Source: Dactylis glomerata (Eukaryota; Streptophyta; Magnoliopsida; Poales; Poaceae). Taken from it: DNA of 64,000 nt. The translations under genes were made by a program, and so were the position numbers. The stretch spans positions 2,953,663 to 3,017,662 of the forward strand of contig QXEO01000234.1 in assembly GCA_007115705.1 (NCBI GenBank). Direction: 5' to 3'. Positions within the stretch are counted from its first letter, which is position 1. Each line of letters opens with the position of its first letter. The notes below the pieces were generated by a model. The model was not told where the DNA came from and made no database searches. It worked only from the letters and a program-made list of their open reading frames with translations. Positions 1-9,230 of this stretch are shown one piece after another.

Positions 1-219
1 GAGAGAGAATAGGAGAGAGAAGAGAAGTGGGCTCTCATGCAAGAGCCAGTTCTAGCACGTGCTCCTAGGCACTTTGAGAGAGTGAAAGGTGGGCCATGCA
101 TTGATAAAGTAGTACTTTTATATAGCCCACTATTGTACATACTAACTATAAGATGGCTATAGATGACATGACAATTGGCTTATAGCCAGCATCAGACTCT
201 ACTATTGGAATTGCTCTAA
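1..219. mobile_element. MITE-like fragment cut by the window start
   Basis: The stretch begins in a GA-rich run followed by a GTGGGCTCTCATGCAAGAGCC-like block and ends in TATTGGAATTGCTCTAA near 219. This arrangement resembles grass MITEs whose ends read 'TTAGAGCAATTCCAATAG'. The other terminus lies outside the window, so no target duplication can be checked. No coding potential is seen. It lies about 200 bp upstream of the F-box start. Family assignment is from memory of grass MITE consensus ends and is tentative. Confidence 0.4.
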
Positions 220-416
220 GCTGACTCTGGAAATTGTGGGAGACGTGATCCTCGCTAGTAGTAGTATTTAGGAAGCAAATCAAGGAAATAATTACCAACG
301 ATCTCATTCTAGGAAATAATATGGTAACCTCGGAAAGTGATGGAAACAATTGTACATGTGCCATCAACATTGGGGCGTTTTAAAGAACCAGATCTCGTCC
401 AAATTGCAACCGCGTC

Positions 417-2058
417 ATGGGGTGGTTTTCATGGTGGGTTTTCAACAAGGGCCACGGCGGAGGAGCCGACCTCATCAGCGCCCTCCCGGAGGATCTGCGT
501 CTCGAGGTCCTCGTCCGCCTCCGCTGTGCCCGCGCCGCCGCGCGCACCAGCCTCCTCTCCCGCCGGTGGCGCGGCCTGTGGACCCGTCTCCCCGACCTCA
601 CCTTTCGCGATGTCGCGATCAGTTCGATCCTAGGTGCGCTCAGCTCACTCCAGGTCCAGGGCCCTGGGTTGTCCCTGCTCAACATCGCCTTCACCTCGTG
701 CGAAGCTGCGGCCGGGGTGTCCCTCCTGGACAGCGACGTCTCCATCCGTGATCAGGTGGCTGCAGGCGTCCCTTCCATGCTCCATGCCGCTGCAGGGCTC
801 TCGCCGGTGGTGTTCCACTTGGACCTCCCGGTTTTCGGCCATGAGCCCGCCGTCGTGGATCTGCCTCCTTTCCACCGTGCCACCTCGATGCAGCTGTACG
901 CGCCGAACTACCGCTTCACGCTGCCACGGGCCGGGGACGGGTTCCACGAGCTCGGCGCATTGGTCCTCCGCTGCCCCTGCCTGCGCGTGCTCAGGGTGAC
1001 CCAAGCTTGCCTCGACGCCGGCATCAACATCCAGTCCAAATCGTTGCAGAAGCTGTTTGTGCGGACCAATTCAAATTTCAGGTGGAAATACAGTATCCAC
1101 ACCATCAACATCGACGCCTCCATGCTCAAGCAATTGACCATGTCCTTCAAAACCCAAGACGATCTCAGCGTGTCCGTAGTGGCACCACTTCTCGAGAAGG
1201 TCTCCTGGGAGTGCTCCTTTTCCAGGACCTGGAAGAGTACCGGGCTTGGTCCTTGGACCCTCGTGGAAGTGAGCTTACGTGCTGCAGCCAGCCTCAGGCA
1301 ACGGGCCGGGTGATCACCAATGCCATCGGGGAAGGCACATGTTTGCAGCTCTCCAATGCTCATGTCCTGTCCCTGCAAATGTCAGCTAGTGTATGTCTCT
1401 TGTCCTCAATTAATTTTTCGAATGAATTGAACTTGTGCATGACATGCTATCATTTTCTTTTTTGGCAGGACACGTTTTATGCAGAGCCCAACTTTGTGCA
1501 GAAGCATATAGAGAAACATCTGGTGGCCGACTTCTCTGTTTTGGACTTGAAAATGGTGTATGTTGAGGGTTCGGGATCCCTGGGGCACGTTTATGGACCG
1601 TTTATTGCATCTACTTGGGTCGCATCGGATACGTACTGCTACACGACGGCTTCAGGTCCACTTGCTCAGACCAGTGGTAATGCTTATTTTATATGTCTCA
1701 AATAATATATTTAGAATGGTGCTTGCTGAAACCAAAAGCCAACTAGGTGCATTGTTGTAATCTACGTTTGTTCTAGGTGAAAGGAAAATGCCAAGCTGAT
1801 TGCCTCTGTGATGAGCCTGATAACTGGAGAAGCAAAAATGTCTCCTTGATCAATCTTGAAGAAGTGGAAATCAAAGGCTTCGACGGCGAGGATCATGAGT
1901 TCGATTTCTTGAAAGTGATACTCAGATGCGCACCAATGCTTAGAAGAATGGATCTGCGTACATCGGATCAGGCTACGACAAGTAACGACTGGCGCAACAA
2001 AATACATGACATCTTCAAGGCGTATCCTTCCGTGGGATGCAAGTTGATGCATCATTAG
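417..2058 (+). pseudogene. F-box/LRR-type protein gene, two frameshifts
   Basis: The start at 417 opens a 298-codon frame with an F-box at about residues 18-60 (ISALPEDLRLEVLVRLRCA...TSLLSRRW..LWTRLPDLTF), the usual grass F-box that recruits a target to an SCF ubiquitin ligase. LRR/FBD-like sequence follows. Three exons fit: 417-1390, 1469-1676 and 1777-2058. Introns 1391-1468 and 1677-1776 both have GT/AG ends and keep phase 0. The frame of exon 1 stops at 1313, while homologous sequence (LQLSNAHVLSLQMSA) continues in another frame up to the first donor. In exon 2 the frame changes again near 1597-1605, before the LHLLGSHRIRTATRRL block. Exon 3 holds the conserved NWRS...LEEVEIKGF.GEDHEFDFLKVIL..APML block and stops at 2058. 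Two frameshifts make a functional product unlikely unless the assembly is wrong. The identity as an F-box family member is solid; its target is unknown. Confidence 0.75.
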
Positions 2059-2130
2059 TCTTAGTTCTGGTAAGCAGGTTCTACAAATATTCTTCTAGAT
2101 GCAACGATCTATTTTGTCTTTGGAAATTTT

Positions 2131-2405
2131 GTTCTAAGCCTAAACTCATGCTTTATCACTGTTTGCTGTGTTTCTAACTTTGTATGCTCTGCTTTAACAC
2201 CTTTATAGTTCTGTTCTATTAGTGTCTTTCATTTTGTGGAAATTTATAAGGTAGTTGCCATGTGTCGTTGACATGCCATCCAGCTGAAGTTAGTTTAGCT
2301 TCTTCCTACTGCTTTGTTTATTGAAGAAATGACCATTGTCAATTTTTCATGCTCCACATCTTTTGGCTATGTGTTTTCCGGCTTTATGTTGGTCCCTTCG
2401 ATAGG
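2131..2405. repeat. 3'-flank repeat, copy 1
   Basis: This stretch downstream of the F-box gene is closely matched at 8516-8780 (shared blocks: TTTATAGTTCTGTTCT, GGAAATTTATAAGGTAGTTG, GTGTCGTTGACATGCCATCC, GAAGAAATGACCATTGT). The two copies were adjacent before the LINE/Copia insertion separated them by about 6 kb. No ORF is evident. Confidence 0.85.
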
Positions 2406-2616
2406 CCATAGAGAGCCAAGTCTATATATTTGGACCTTCTCAACGATAATACAAAATACTTAAGAAAATATATCTGGAAAATAAAGGTACCACTTAAAAT
2501 AAAATTGTTTATGTGGTTCTTACATCGTAAAGTGATCTTAACAAAGGATAACCTAATTAAGCCGAATTGGACAGGGAGTGAACTATGTTGTTTTTGTGAT
2601 TGCATTGGGTCAATAC

Positions 2617-2756
2617 TGTTAGATGCATATTTGTATATGTGTATTTTCCCCACCTGTTAGGGGGTTTCCTGCATATTCTCACCTATACATATAACTATAT
2701 GTTGTGGCCTTTGGCCCCCAGGGAATACAACTTGTCTATTCCTAATATTCCTAACA
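2617..2756 (+). repeat. Copia 5' LTR (140 bp)
   Basis: It begins TGTTAGATGCATATTTG and ends TTCCTAACA, and matches 7773-7912 with two differences. LTRs carry promoter and polyadenylation signals; this one is too short for confident assignment of a TATA box. Confidence 0.95.
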
Positions 2757-2770
2757 TGGTATCAGAGCGC
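2757..2770 (+). other. Primer-binding site, initiator-tRNA-Met type
   Basis: TGGTATCAGAGCGC follows the 5' LTR directly. TGGTATCAGAGC is the standard Copia PBS complementary to the 3' end of initiator tRNA-Met. Confidence 0.93.
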
Positions 2771-3368
2771 TAGGTTTCGCTCCTCGTTGCCGCAGCCGCC
2801 GTCCGCCCCGGCTCTCCACCGCCGCGTCCGGCCGCTGCCGCCGTCTCTTCCAGTATCCGCTCGTCCTCGAGCCTTCTCCGCTCGTCCTCGAGGACGCCCT
2901 CTCGATCCCGCCCCGACCTGCTGCTCCGCACCTTCGTCTTCGATCTGCCCGGCCTTCTCCCGTCCAGGATCTGCACCCGGCCGTCCAGGATCTGCAGCCC
3001 AGCTTCGACCTGCTGCTCCGCCTCCAGGATCTGCACCGAGACCACCAGGACGGGAGCCCAGCCCCGCCACCTCTGCCCCGTCACCTGCACGCCCCGGCTC
3101 GCTCGACCCCGCCACCTCCGCCCCGTCACCTGCCCGCCCCGGCCCGCCCGTCACCTGCCCGCCCCGGCCCGCCCCGGCTCACCGCCGGCCACCTGACTTC
3201 GCCGCCGGCCACCGCCACCGCCGGGAATTGGTCCCCGGCGGCCGGAATTGGTCGCCCCCGGTACTTTGGTGGCTTCTCATCACCTTGTTGCCGCGAATTT
3301 GGCTGCTGCTTGATCTGCTGCCTGCAGTTCCTGGTTCCTGAGATCTGAGATCTGAAAAAAAAAAAGAG
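2771..3368 (+). other. Copia 5' leader, C-rich and internally repetitive
   Basis: This is a 600-bp untranslated leader between the PBS and the gag start, very rich in C and G. It has short tandem repeats of CCCGCCCCGGC and CCAGGATCTGCA types around 2940-3180 and ends in an A-run just before ATG 3369. Open frames here are by-products of base composition. Confidence 0.6.
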
Positions 3369-6300
3369 ATGTCTTTCTCGTCGGGCTATGTAGCGATTCC
3401 TCGCTGCCCGGTGATTTTTGATGGCGCGAATTACCCTGATTTCGCCGCCTTTATGCGCGTCCACATGCGCGGTCTTCGTCTTTGGGGTGTGCTTTCCGGC
3501 GAGGTCCCCTGTCCGCCGCGCCCTACTACTCCTACGGTGCCTATTCCACCGCCGCCCACTGCCCTTGCCCCCGATGCTACTCAGGAGGACAAAGATGCAG
3601 CCAAGAGTACTGATGCTACTGCTCTGGCTGAGTATGACCGGCGGGTCCAGGAGTATTCTGACGCTCTTGCGACCTACCGGCTGGCTCTGACTGACTACAC
3701 TCAGTGGATAGATGAGGATGCTCGTGCTGCTGCTGTTCTCACTTCCAGTGTTCTGCCTCAGTATGCTGCTGAGTTCATGGGTCTTCCTACTGTTGCTGCT
3801 CAGTGGGCCTTTCTTCGTCAGCGCTATCAGCCGTCCGGGGATGCTCTTTACCTATCTGTGGTTCGTCAGGAGCATGCTCTTCAGCAGGGTGATTCTACTA
3901 TTGATGAGTTCTATACTCAGAGTGCTGCTATCTGGCGCCAGCTCGATTCTCTTCGTACAGCTGTGTGTGCCACTTGTGCCTGCTGTCTGACTATGCGCGC
4001 TGATCTGGAGTTTCAGCGTGTCTATGAGTTCTTGTCTCGGCTCCGCAAGGAGTTCGAGCCTCGTCGCGCCCAGCTACTTGCTCGTGGTCGTGTCCCGCTC
4101 TCTGAGGTGCTGTCTGAGCTTCGTGCTGAGGAGACTCGTCTTCGTGGTGCTGGTCTTCTTGAGGTTCCCTCTGTACTTGCTGCTCGTGGTCCTCCTGTGC
4201 CGTCGGCCTCGTTGCGGTCTCCAGTGCCGCCGATACTCTCTACTCCTCCGGTCCAGGGCCAGCGTCAGCCTCAGCAGCCTCGCGGTCAGAACCGCACTCC
4301 TCGTCCTCCCTGCTCCTACTGTGGCAGGTCTGGCCACGATTTCTCTAGCTGCTGGACGAGGGATCCCAGTTTACGTCAGCGGTTTTCGGCTCGTCAGCAG
4401 GCTGGTTCTTCTGGATCTTCTGCAGTTGCACTCTCTGAGCAGGACATTCTTCAGGGTATTCGTAGTCTGCTTGCTACTCCAGGCTCTTCCTCGTCAGGCA
4501 CTGTTGGTCCTGTGTCTACTTCTTCTGGCACCGCGCGACCACCACCTTCTGCACAGTCAGGTATGTCCCCGTGGTATTTGGATTCTGGAGCTTCCTTTCA
4601 TATGACCTTTGCGTCTTCTACTCTTTCTGCTCTTCGTTCTCTTGTTTCTCCTGTCCGTGTTATCACGGCTGATGGTACCTCTCTTCCTGTTTCTAGTCGA
4701 GGCACCCTCTCTACTTCCGCTTTCTCTGTTCCTGATGTTTCTCATGTTCCTAGCCTTAAGATGAATCTTTTCTCTGCTAGTCAGCTTACTGATTCTGGTT
4801 GTCGCGTCATTCTTGACGCTGATTCTTGTGCTGTTCAGGACCACCGCACACAGGCCCTGGTTGGAGCTGGCCCTCGCAGCAGTGAGTCTCCAGGGCTCTG
4901 GGAGTTAGACTGGCTTCGTGTTCCATCTGCTGCCTCTTCATCGGCCAGTTCTCCTGCGGTCGCTGCTTCCGTCACTGGCTCTTTCCAGCAGTGGCATCAT
5001 CGGCTAGGTCACCTTTGTGGCTCCCGTTTATCGTCTTTAGTCCATCGTGGTCTTCTGGGGTCTGTCTCAGGAGACGTGTCTTTGAACTGTCAGGGTTGTA
5101 GGTTAGGCAAACAGATTCAGCTTCCCTATCCTACCAGTGTGTCTGTATCTCAGCGACCTTTTGATTTAGTTCATTCAGATGTTTGGGGTCCGGCTCCCTT
5201 TGGTTCAAAAGGGGGCCATCGCTACTATATTTTATTCATTGATGATTTTTCACGGTACACCTGGTTGTTTTTTATGCGCTCTCGTAGTGAGGTGCTCTCT
5301 ATTTATCAGCGCTTTGCGGCCATGGTCCGCACTCAGTATTCCTCGCCCATTCGTGTGTTCCGTGCTGATTCTGCTGGTGAGTATATCTCTCAGCACCTGC
5401 GTGGTGTTCTTGCTGAGCAGGGCACCCTTGCTCAGTTTTCTTGTCCCGGTGCGCATGCTCAAAATGGTGTCGCCGAGCGTAAGCATCGTCATATTCTTGA
5501 GACCACCCGTGCTATGATGATTGCTTCTTCTCTTCCGCCGCATTTCTGGGCTGAGGCTGTCGCTACATCGACTTACCTCATTAACATCCAGCCTTCTGCT
5601 GCCCTCCAAGGTTGCATCCCTCTCGAGCGTCTCTCTGGTGGTTCTCCAGACTACTCGACTCTTCGTTCGTTTGGTTGCGTTTGCTATGTTCTTCTCCCTC
5701 CTCGTGAACGCACCAAACTGACCGCTCAGTCTGTTGAGTGTGTATTTCTCGGCTACAGTGATGAGCATAAGGGCTATCGCTGTTGGGACCCTGTTGGTCG
5801 TCGGATGCGTATCTCTCGTGACGTCACGTTTGATGAGACGCGTCTCTTCTACCCTCGCCCCACCTCTAGTACCTACCCAGTGGATGATATCTCCTTTCTT
5901 CTGTTTCCTGATGCACCTCCTTCTGTCCCTATTGTCCCTTCTCCTGGACCTCGTTCTGATGCGCCCTCTTCGTCCCCGGCGCCATCCTCTTCGACTCCAT
6001 TGTCCTCCTCTCCACCTAGTTCTCCTCTTTCTTCTTCTGATCCTCCGCCCACCTCACCGTTGTCTCCTTTTCCCTTTCATTATTCTCGTCGCACTCATGT
6101 TCCAGATTCTCCTCCTGATGTCCCTTCTTCTTCTTCTTCTTCTTCTGATATGTCTTCTTCTTCTGATGAGCTTCCCTCCCCTCTTCCGGCGACTCGTCCG
6201 CGTCGTGCTCCAGACCGTTACTCTCCTAGTCAGTACGGTCTTTCTGTTGCCTCTGAGCCGACATCTTATCGGGATGCTGAGCGTCATCCTGAATGGCAGC

Positions 6301-7778
6301 TTGCTATGGCTGAGGAGATTGCTGCGCTTGAGCGTACTGGCACTTGGGATCTTGTCTCTCCCCCTCCCGGTGTTCGTCCTATCACGTGTAAGTGGGTCTA
6401 TAAAATTAAGACCCGCTCTGATGGATCTCTTGAGCGCTACAAAGCGCGTCTTGTGGCTCGTGGCTTTCAGCAGGAGCAAGACCGTGACTATGATGAGACT
6501 TTTGCCCCTGTGGCTCATATGACCACTGTGCGTACTCTTCTTGCTGTCGCTTCTGTTCGACACTGGTCTGTGTCTCAGCTTGATGTTCAGAACGCTTTCC
6601 TTAATGGCGAGTTGAGTGAGGAGGTTTACATGCAGCCTCCTCCCGGGTATTCTGTCCCTGATGGGATGGTCTGTCGCCTTCGGCGTTCTCTTTATGGCCT
6701 GAAACAGGCCCCTCGTGCCTGGTTTGAGCGTTTTGCCTCTGTGGTGACTGCTGCTGGTTTCTCTCCCAGCGCTCATGATCCAGCGCTGTTTGTCCACACC
6801 TCTCCTCGTGGACGCACTCTTCTTCTTCTCTATATTGATGATATGATCATTACTGGTGATGATCCTGAGTATATTGCCTTTGTTAAGGCTCGTCTTCGTG
6901 ATCAGTTTCTTATGACTGATCTTGGTCCTCTCCGCTACTTTCTTGGGATTGAGGTTTCTTCCACTTCTGATGGCTTTTCTATCTCTCAGGAAAAGTATAT
7001 TCAGGACCTTCTTGCACGTGCTGCTCTTGGGGATGAGCGCACTGTTGAGACTCCTATGGAGCTTAATGTTAAGCTTCGTCCTACTGATGGTGATCCTCTT
7101 CCTGATCCGACGCGTTATCGCCATCTTGTTGGGAGTCTTGTTTATCTTGCTGTCACTCGTCCTGATATATCTTATCCTGTTCATATTCTGAGTCAGTTTG
7201 TCTCAGCTCCTACCACTGTCCACTATAGTCATCTCCTCCGTGTTCTTCGTTATCTTCGTGGCACGATTACTCGTCGCCTTTTCTTTCCTCGTTCCAGCTC
7301 TCTCCAGCTCCAGTGCTACTCGGATGCTACTTGGGCGAGTGATCCTTCAGATCGTCGTTCACTTTCTGCTTACTGTGTGTTTCTTGGTGGTTCGCTTGTT
7401 GCTTGGAAGACGAAGAAACAGGTTGCAGTTTCCCGTTCGAGTGTAGAGGCTGAGTTGCGAGCTATGGCCTTGTTGATTGCTGAGGTGACATGGTTACGGT
7501 GGTTGCTTGCAGATTTTGGGGTCTCTGTTACGACACCCACTCCACTTTTGTCAGTATTGCACGTGATCCGGTCAAGCATGAGCTTACCAAGCATATTGGT
7601 GTTGATGCTTTTTATACACGTGCTCAGGTGCAGGTTCAGGTTGTTGCCCTTCAGTATGTGCCTTCAGATTTGCAGTTGGCGGATTTTTTTACAAAGGCAC
7701 AGACTAGAGCGCAGCATGACTTTTTACTCTCCAAACTCAGTGTTGTGGATCCACCATGAGTTTGAGGGGGGGTGTTAG
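3369..7778 (+). CDS. Copia gag-pol polyprotein, RNase H disrupted
   Basis: The 1469-codon frame has the Copia domain order. An N-terminal gag is followed by a CCHC zinc knuckle (C-SY-C-GRSG-H-DFSS-C, residues 315-329) and an aspartic protease with LDSGAS (Asp 405). Pre-integrase starts with HHRLGH at residue 543. The integrase core has HSDVWGP (Asp 604), FRADSAGEY and the N..AERKHRH block. RT has FAPVAHMTT near residue 1045, LDVQNAFLNG and YIDDM at 1155. RNase H has YSDATWAS at 1317. Up to about residue 1393 it is intact; then the frame is lost near 7545-7552. The expected RNase H end (SIARDPVKHELTKHIG to DLQLADFFTKAQTRAQ) continues in another frame to a stop at 7757-7759. A deletion of roughly 20 bp would explain this and would remove the conserved CDN-type motif that carries a catalytic Asp. 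The C-terminal 70 or so residues as read are therefore nonsense. GCT/TCT-rich codon use and a Ser run at about 6126-6170 are normal for the family. Confidence 0.95.
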   Translation: MSFSSGYVAIPRCPVIFDGANYPDFAAFMRVHMRGLRLWGVLSGEVPCPPRPTTPTVPIPPPPTALAPDATQEDKDAAKSTDATALAEYDRRVQEYSDALATYRLALTDYTQWIDEDARAAAVLTSSVLPQYAAEFMGLPTVAAQWAFLRQRYQPSGDALYLSVVRQEHALQQGDSTIDEFYTQSAAIWRQLDSLRTAVCATCACCLTMRADLEFQRVYEFLSRLRKEFEPRRAQLLARGRVPLSEVLSELRAEETRLRGAGLLEVPSVLAARGPPVPSASLRSPVPPILSTPPVQGQRQPQQPRGQNRTPRPPCSYCGRSGHDFSSCWTRDPSLRQRFSARQQAGSSGSSAVALSEQDILQGIRSLLATPGSSSSGTVGPVSTSSGTARPPPSAQSGMSPWYLDSGASFHMTFASSTLSALRSLVSPVRVITADGTSLPVSSRGTLSTSAFSVPDVSHVPSLKMNLFSASQLTDSGCRVILDADSCAVQDHRTQALVGAGPRSSESPGLWELDWLRVPSAASSSASSPAVAASVTGSFQQWHHRLGHLCGSRLSSLVHRGLLGSVSGDVSLNCQGCRLGKQIQLPYPTSVSVSQRPFDLVHSDVWGPAPFGSKGGHRYYILFIDDFSRYTWLFFMRSRSEVLSIYQRFAAMVRTQYSSPIRVFRADSAGEYISQHLRGVLAEQGTLAQFSCPGAHAQNGVAERKHRHILETTRAMMIASSLPPHFWAEAVATSTYLINIQPSAALQGCIPLERLSGGSPDYSTLRSFGCVCYVLLPPRERTKLTAQSVECVFLGYSDEHKGYRCWDPVGRRMRISRDVTFDETRLFYPRPTSSTYPVDDISFLLFPDAPPSVPIVPSPGPRSDAPSSSPAPSSSTPLSSSPPSSPLSSSDPPPTSPLSPFPFHYSRRTHVPDSPPDVPSSSSSSSDMSSSSDELPSPLPATRPRRAPDRYSPSQYGLSVASEPTSYRDAERHPEWQLAMAEEIAALERTGTWDLVSPPPGVRPITCKWVYKIKTRSDGSLERYKARLVARGFQQEQDRDYDETFAPVAHMTTVRTLLAVASVRHWSVSQLDVQNAFLNGELSEEVYMQPPPGYSVPDGMVCRLRRSLYGLKQAPRAWFERFASVVTAAGFSPSAHDPALFVHTSPRGRTLLLLYIDDMIITGDDPEYIAFVKARLRDQFLMTDLGPLRYFLGIEVSSTSDGFSISQEKYIQDLLARAALGDERTVETPMELNVKLRPTDGDPLPDPTRYRHLVGSLVYLAVTRPDISYPVHILSQFVSAPTTVHYSHLLRVLRYLRGTITRRLFFPRSSSLQLQCYSDATWASDPSDRRSLSAYCVFLGGSLVAWKTKKQVAVSRSSVEAELRAMALLIAEVTWLRWLLADFGVSVTTPTPLLSVLHVIRSSMSLPSILVLMLFIHVLRCRFRLLPFSMCLQICSWRIFLQRHRLERSMTFYSPNSVLWIHHEFEGGC
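7761..7772 (+). other. Copia polypurine tract
   Basis: TTTGAGGGGGGG ends directly at the 3' LTR (7773). This is the plus-strand primer for reverse transcription. Confidence 0.9.
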
Positions 7779-7912
7779 ATGCATATTTGTATATGTGTAT
7801 TTTCCCCACCTGTTAGGGGGTTTCCTGCATATTCTCACCTGTACATGTAACTATATGTTGTGGCCTTTGGCCCCCAGGGAATACAACTTGTCTATTCCTA
7901 ATATTCCTAACA
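7773..7912 (+). repeat. Copia 3' LTR (140 bp)
   Basis: It matches the 5' LTR with two differences and is followed by the AATAC target duplication at 7913-7917. Confidence 0.95.
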
Positions 7913-8433
7913 AATACAACATGTTTTCTTTGACTGTCCTCTTGCGAAAATTGTTTGGCGTATAATTTTCATGACTTTTGGTTTGGCTCCACCAAAGAAT
8001 ATAAACAATTTGTTTGGGAATTGGCTCAAGGGCATCTTGAAAAAAGAATTGACCCAAATTAGGGCGGTAGTTTATGCGGTTATTTGGACTATGTGGAATA
8101 CAAGGAATGACTTTATCTTTAACAAACCAAAAACTCATTCATTTTTGCAGGTTATCTCTATGGTCGTCCATTGGATACGTGCGTGGTCCTATCTGATTCT
8201 CGGGATATATTCAACCGGTGCGGCTGGAGGTTGCATAAAATAATTGGACCCTAAATGTATCATCATAGTTGTTTTCTTTTTCGTTGGAGGATCAGCTTGT
8301 ACACTCTTTGTGATCCATGAGCTGTAAACTTCTGAACCTGGTTCGGTTGAATAAGTAATAAAATAAGTCATATGCATCATTTTGATGCAGAGGCTTGGAT
8401 GCCCCATTTTGAGAGAAAAAAGACCACAGAGAG

Positions 8434-8862
8434 AACTAAACCCTCATATTAACTAGAAGTCATTCGTACCATTGGTTTGCACAGAATACATTGAGATGAT
8501 ATATAGTTTCCTAGAAGCCTAAACCCATGCTTTATTACTGTTCATTGTGTTTTATGCTCTGCTCTAACACCTTTATAGTTCTGTTCTGTTAGTATCTTTC
8601 ATTTTGTGGAAATTTATAAGGTAGTTGCAATGTGTCGTTGACATGCCATCCAGCTACAGTTTAGCTTCTTCCTGCTCTCTTTGTTTATTGAAGAAATGAC
8701 CATTGTGAATTTTTCATGCTCCATATCATTTGGCTATGTGTTTTCCGTCTTTATGTCCCTTCGATGGGCCACAGAGGGAACTAAACCCTTATATTAACTC
8801 GGTGTCATTCGTACCATTCGATTGCACAGAATACAATGAGATGATATACAGTTTTTAAGTCC
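8434..8862. repeat. 3'-flank tandem repeat, copy 2 plus partial copy 3
   Basis: A unit of about 350 bp starts at the CCACAGAG...AACTAAACCCT block near 8424 and restarts with CCACAGAGGGAACTAAACCCT near 8770. The 8516-8780 part is the counterpart of 2131-2405. The third copy stops near 8862. It is noncoding. Confidence 0.8.
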
Positions 8863-9230
8863 ACTCATTCATGCTTCACTCTATACCCAAATAATTGACT
8901 GAATATGCTATTCTGATAAGCTGAAGTGTGCGCATACGTCCTTATATTGCACTTGGTTTTTGCACCAGTTGTACTTAGTAGTCACTAAAAGGAGCTTCTA
9001 GTTTAACATTTTTTCGTTCAATCTTCAGTTTTCATGGGCCTTTGGTTAAGTAGAAACTACTAATTGCAAAATACAAAAAAAAAGTAGGGTATATGAAAAG
9101 AAACATGCATCTCTTTGTTATTACAAAATATCCATAAAATGCAAGGGAAAAGTAGTGATTGGTACTCTTTCCTTTATATTTTTCATGTATATAGGCTTTT
9201 GTTTTTTATTAACACCATTTTCCGTACATC
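8863..9230. other. Noncoding spacer, nothing recognised
   Basis: AT-rich sequence with short A-runs. No supported gene or repeat is seen on either strand. Confidence 0.5.

Larger units (their letters stand above)
2617..7912 (+). mobile_element. Ty1/Copia LTR retrotransposon, nearly complete
   Basis: The element has 140-bp LTRs beginning TGTTAG and ending TAACA, a PBS right after the 5' LTR, a GC-rich leader, a long gag-pol frame, and a G-rich PPT right before the 3' LTR. It is flanked by the 5-bp duplication AATAC (2612-2616 and 7913-7917). The two LTRs differ at two positions by eye (CTATACATATAAC against CTGTACATGTAAC), about 1.4%, so the insertion is recent on the plant retroelement scale. 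It lies inside a LINE remnant in the 3' flank of the F-box gene, in the same orientation. Autonomy is doubtful because of a small deletion in RNase H (see the polyprotein entry). Confidence 0.96.
2416..8423 (+). mobile_element. 5'-truncated LINE, interrupted by a Copia element
   Basis: Two coding pieces, about 2430-2616 and 7918-8240, join in frame if the Copia element and one copy of its AATAC duplication are removed. They encode the reverse-transcriptase zinc-binding region (zf-RVT) and C-terminus typical of plant LINE ORF2 (VPLKIKLFMWFLHRKVILT, then FFDCPLAK.VW and VIWTMWNTRNDF.F). A 3' UTR ends in an A-rich GAGAAAAAAGA at 8423. The segment is flanked by a near-perfect 10-bp direct repeat, CCATAGAGAG (2406-2415) and CCACAGAGAG (8424-8433), which fits a LINE target-site duplication. 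Only the extreme 3' part of the LINE is present, as usual for 5'-truncated insertions. It has no RT or endonuclease domain and cannot move by itself. Confidence 0.75.

Noticed and set aside
6054..7184. 376-codon open frame on the minus strand within the Copia element
   Set aside because: It is antisense to the RT region, rich in Arg, Lys and Thr from reversed Ser/Leu-rich codons, and has no domain. It is a shadow of the polyprotein.
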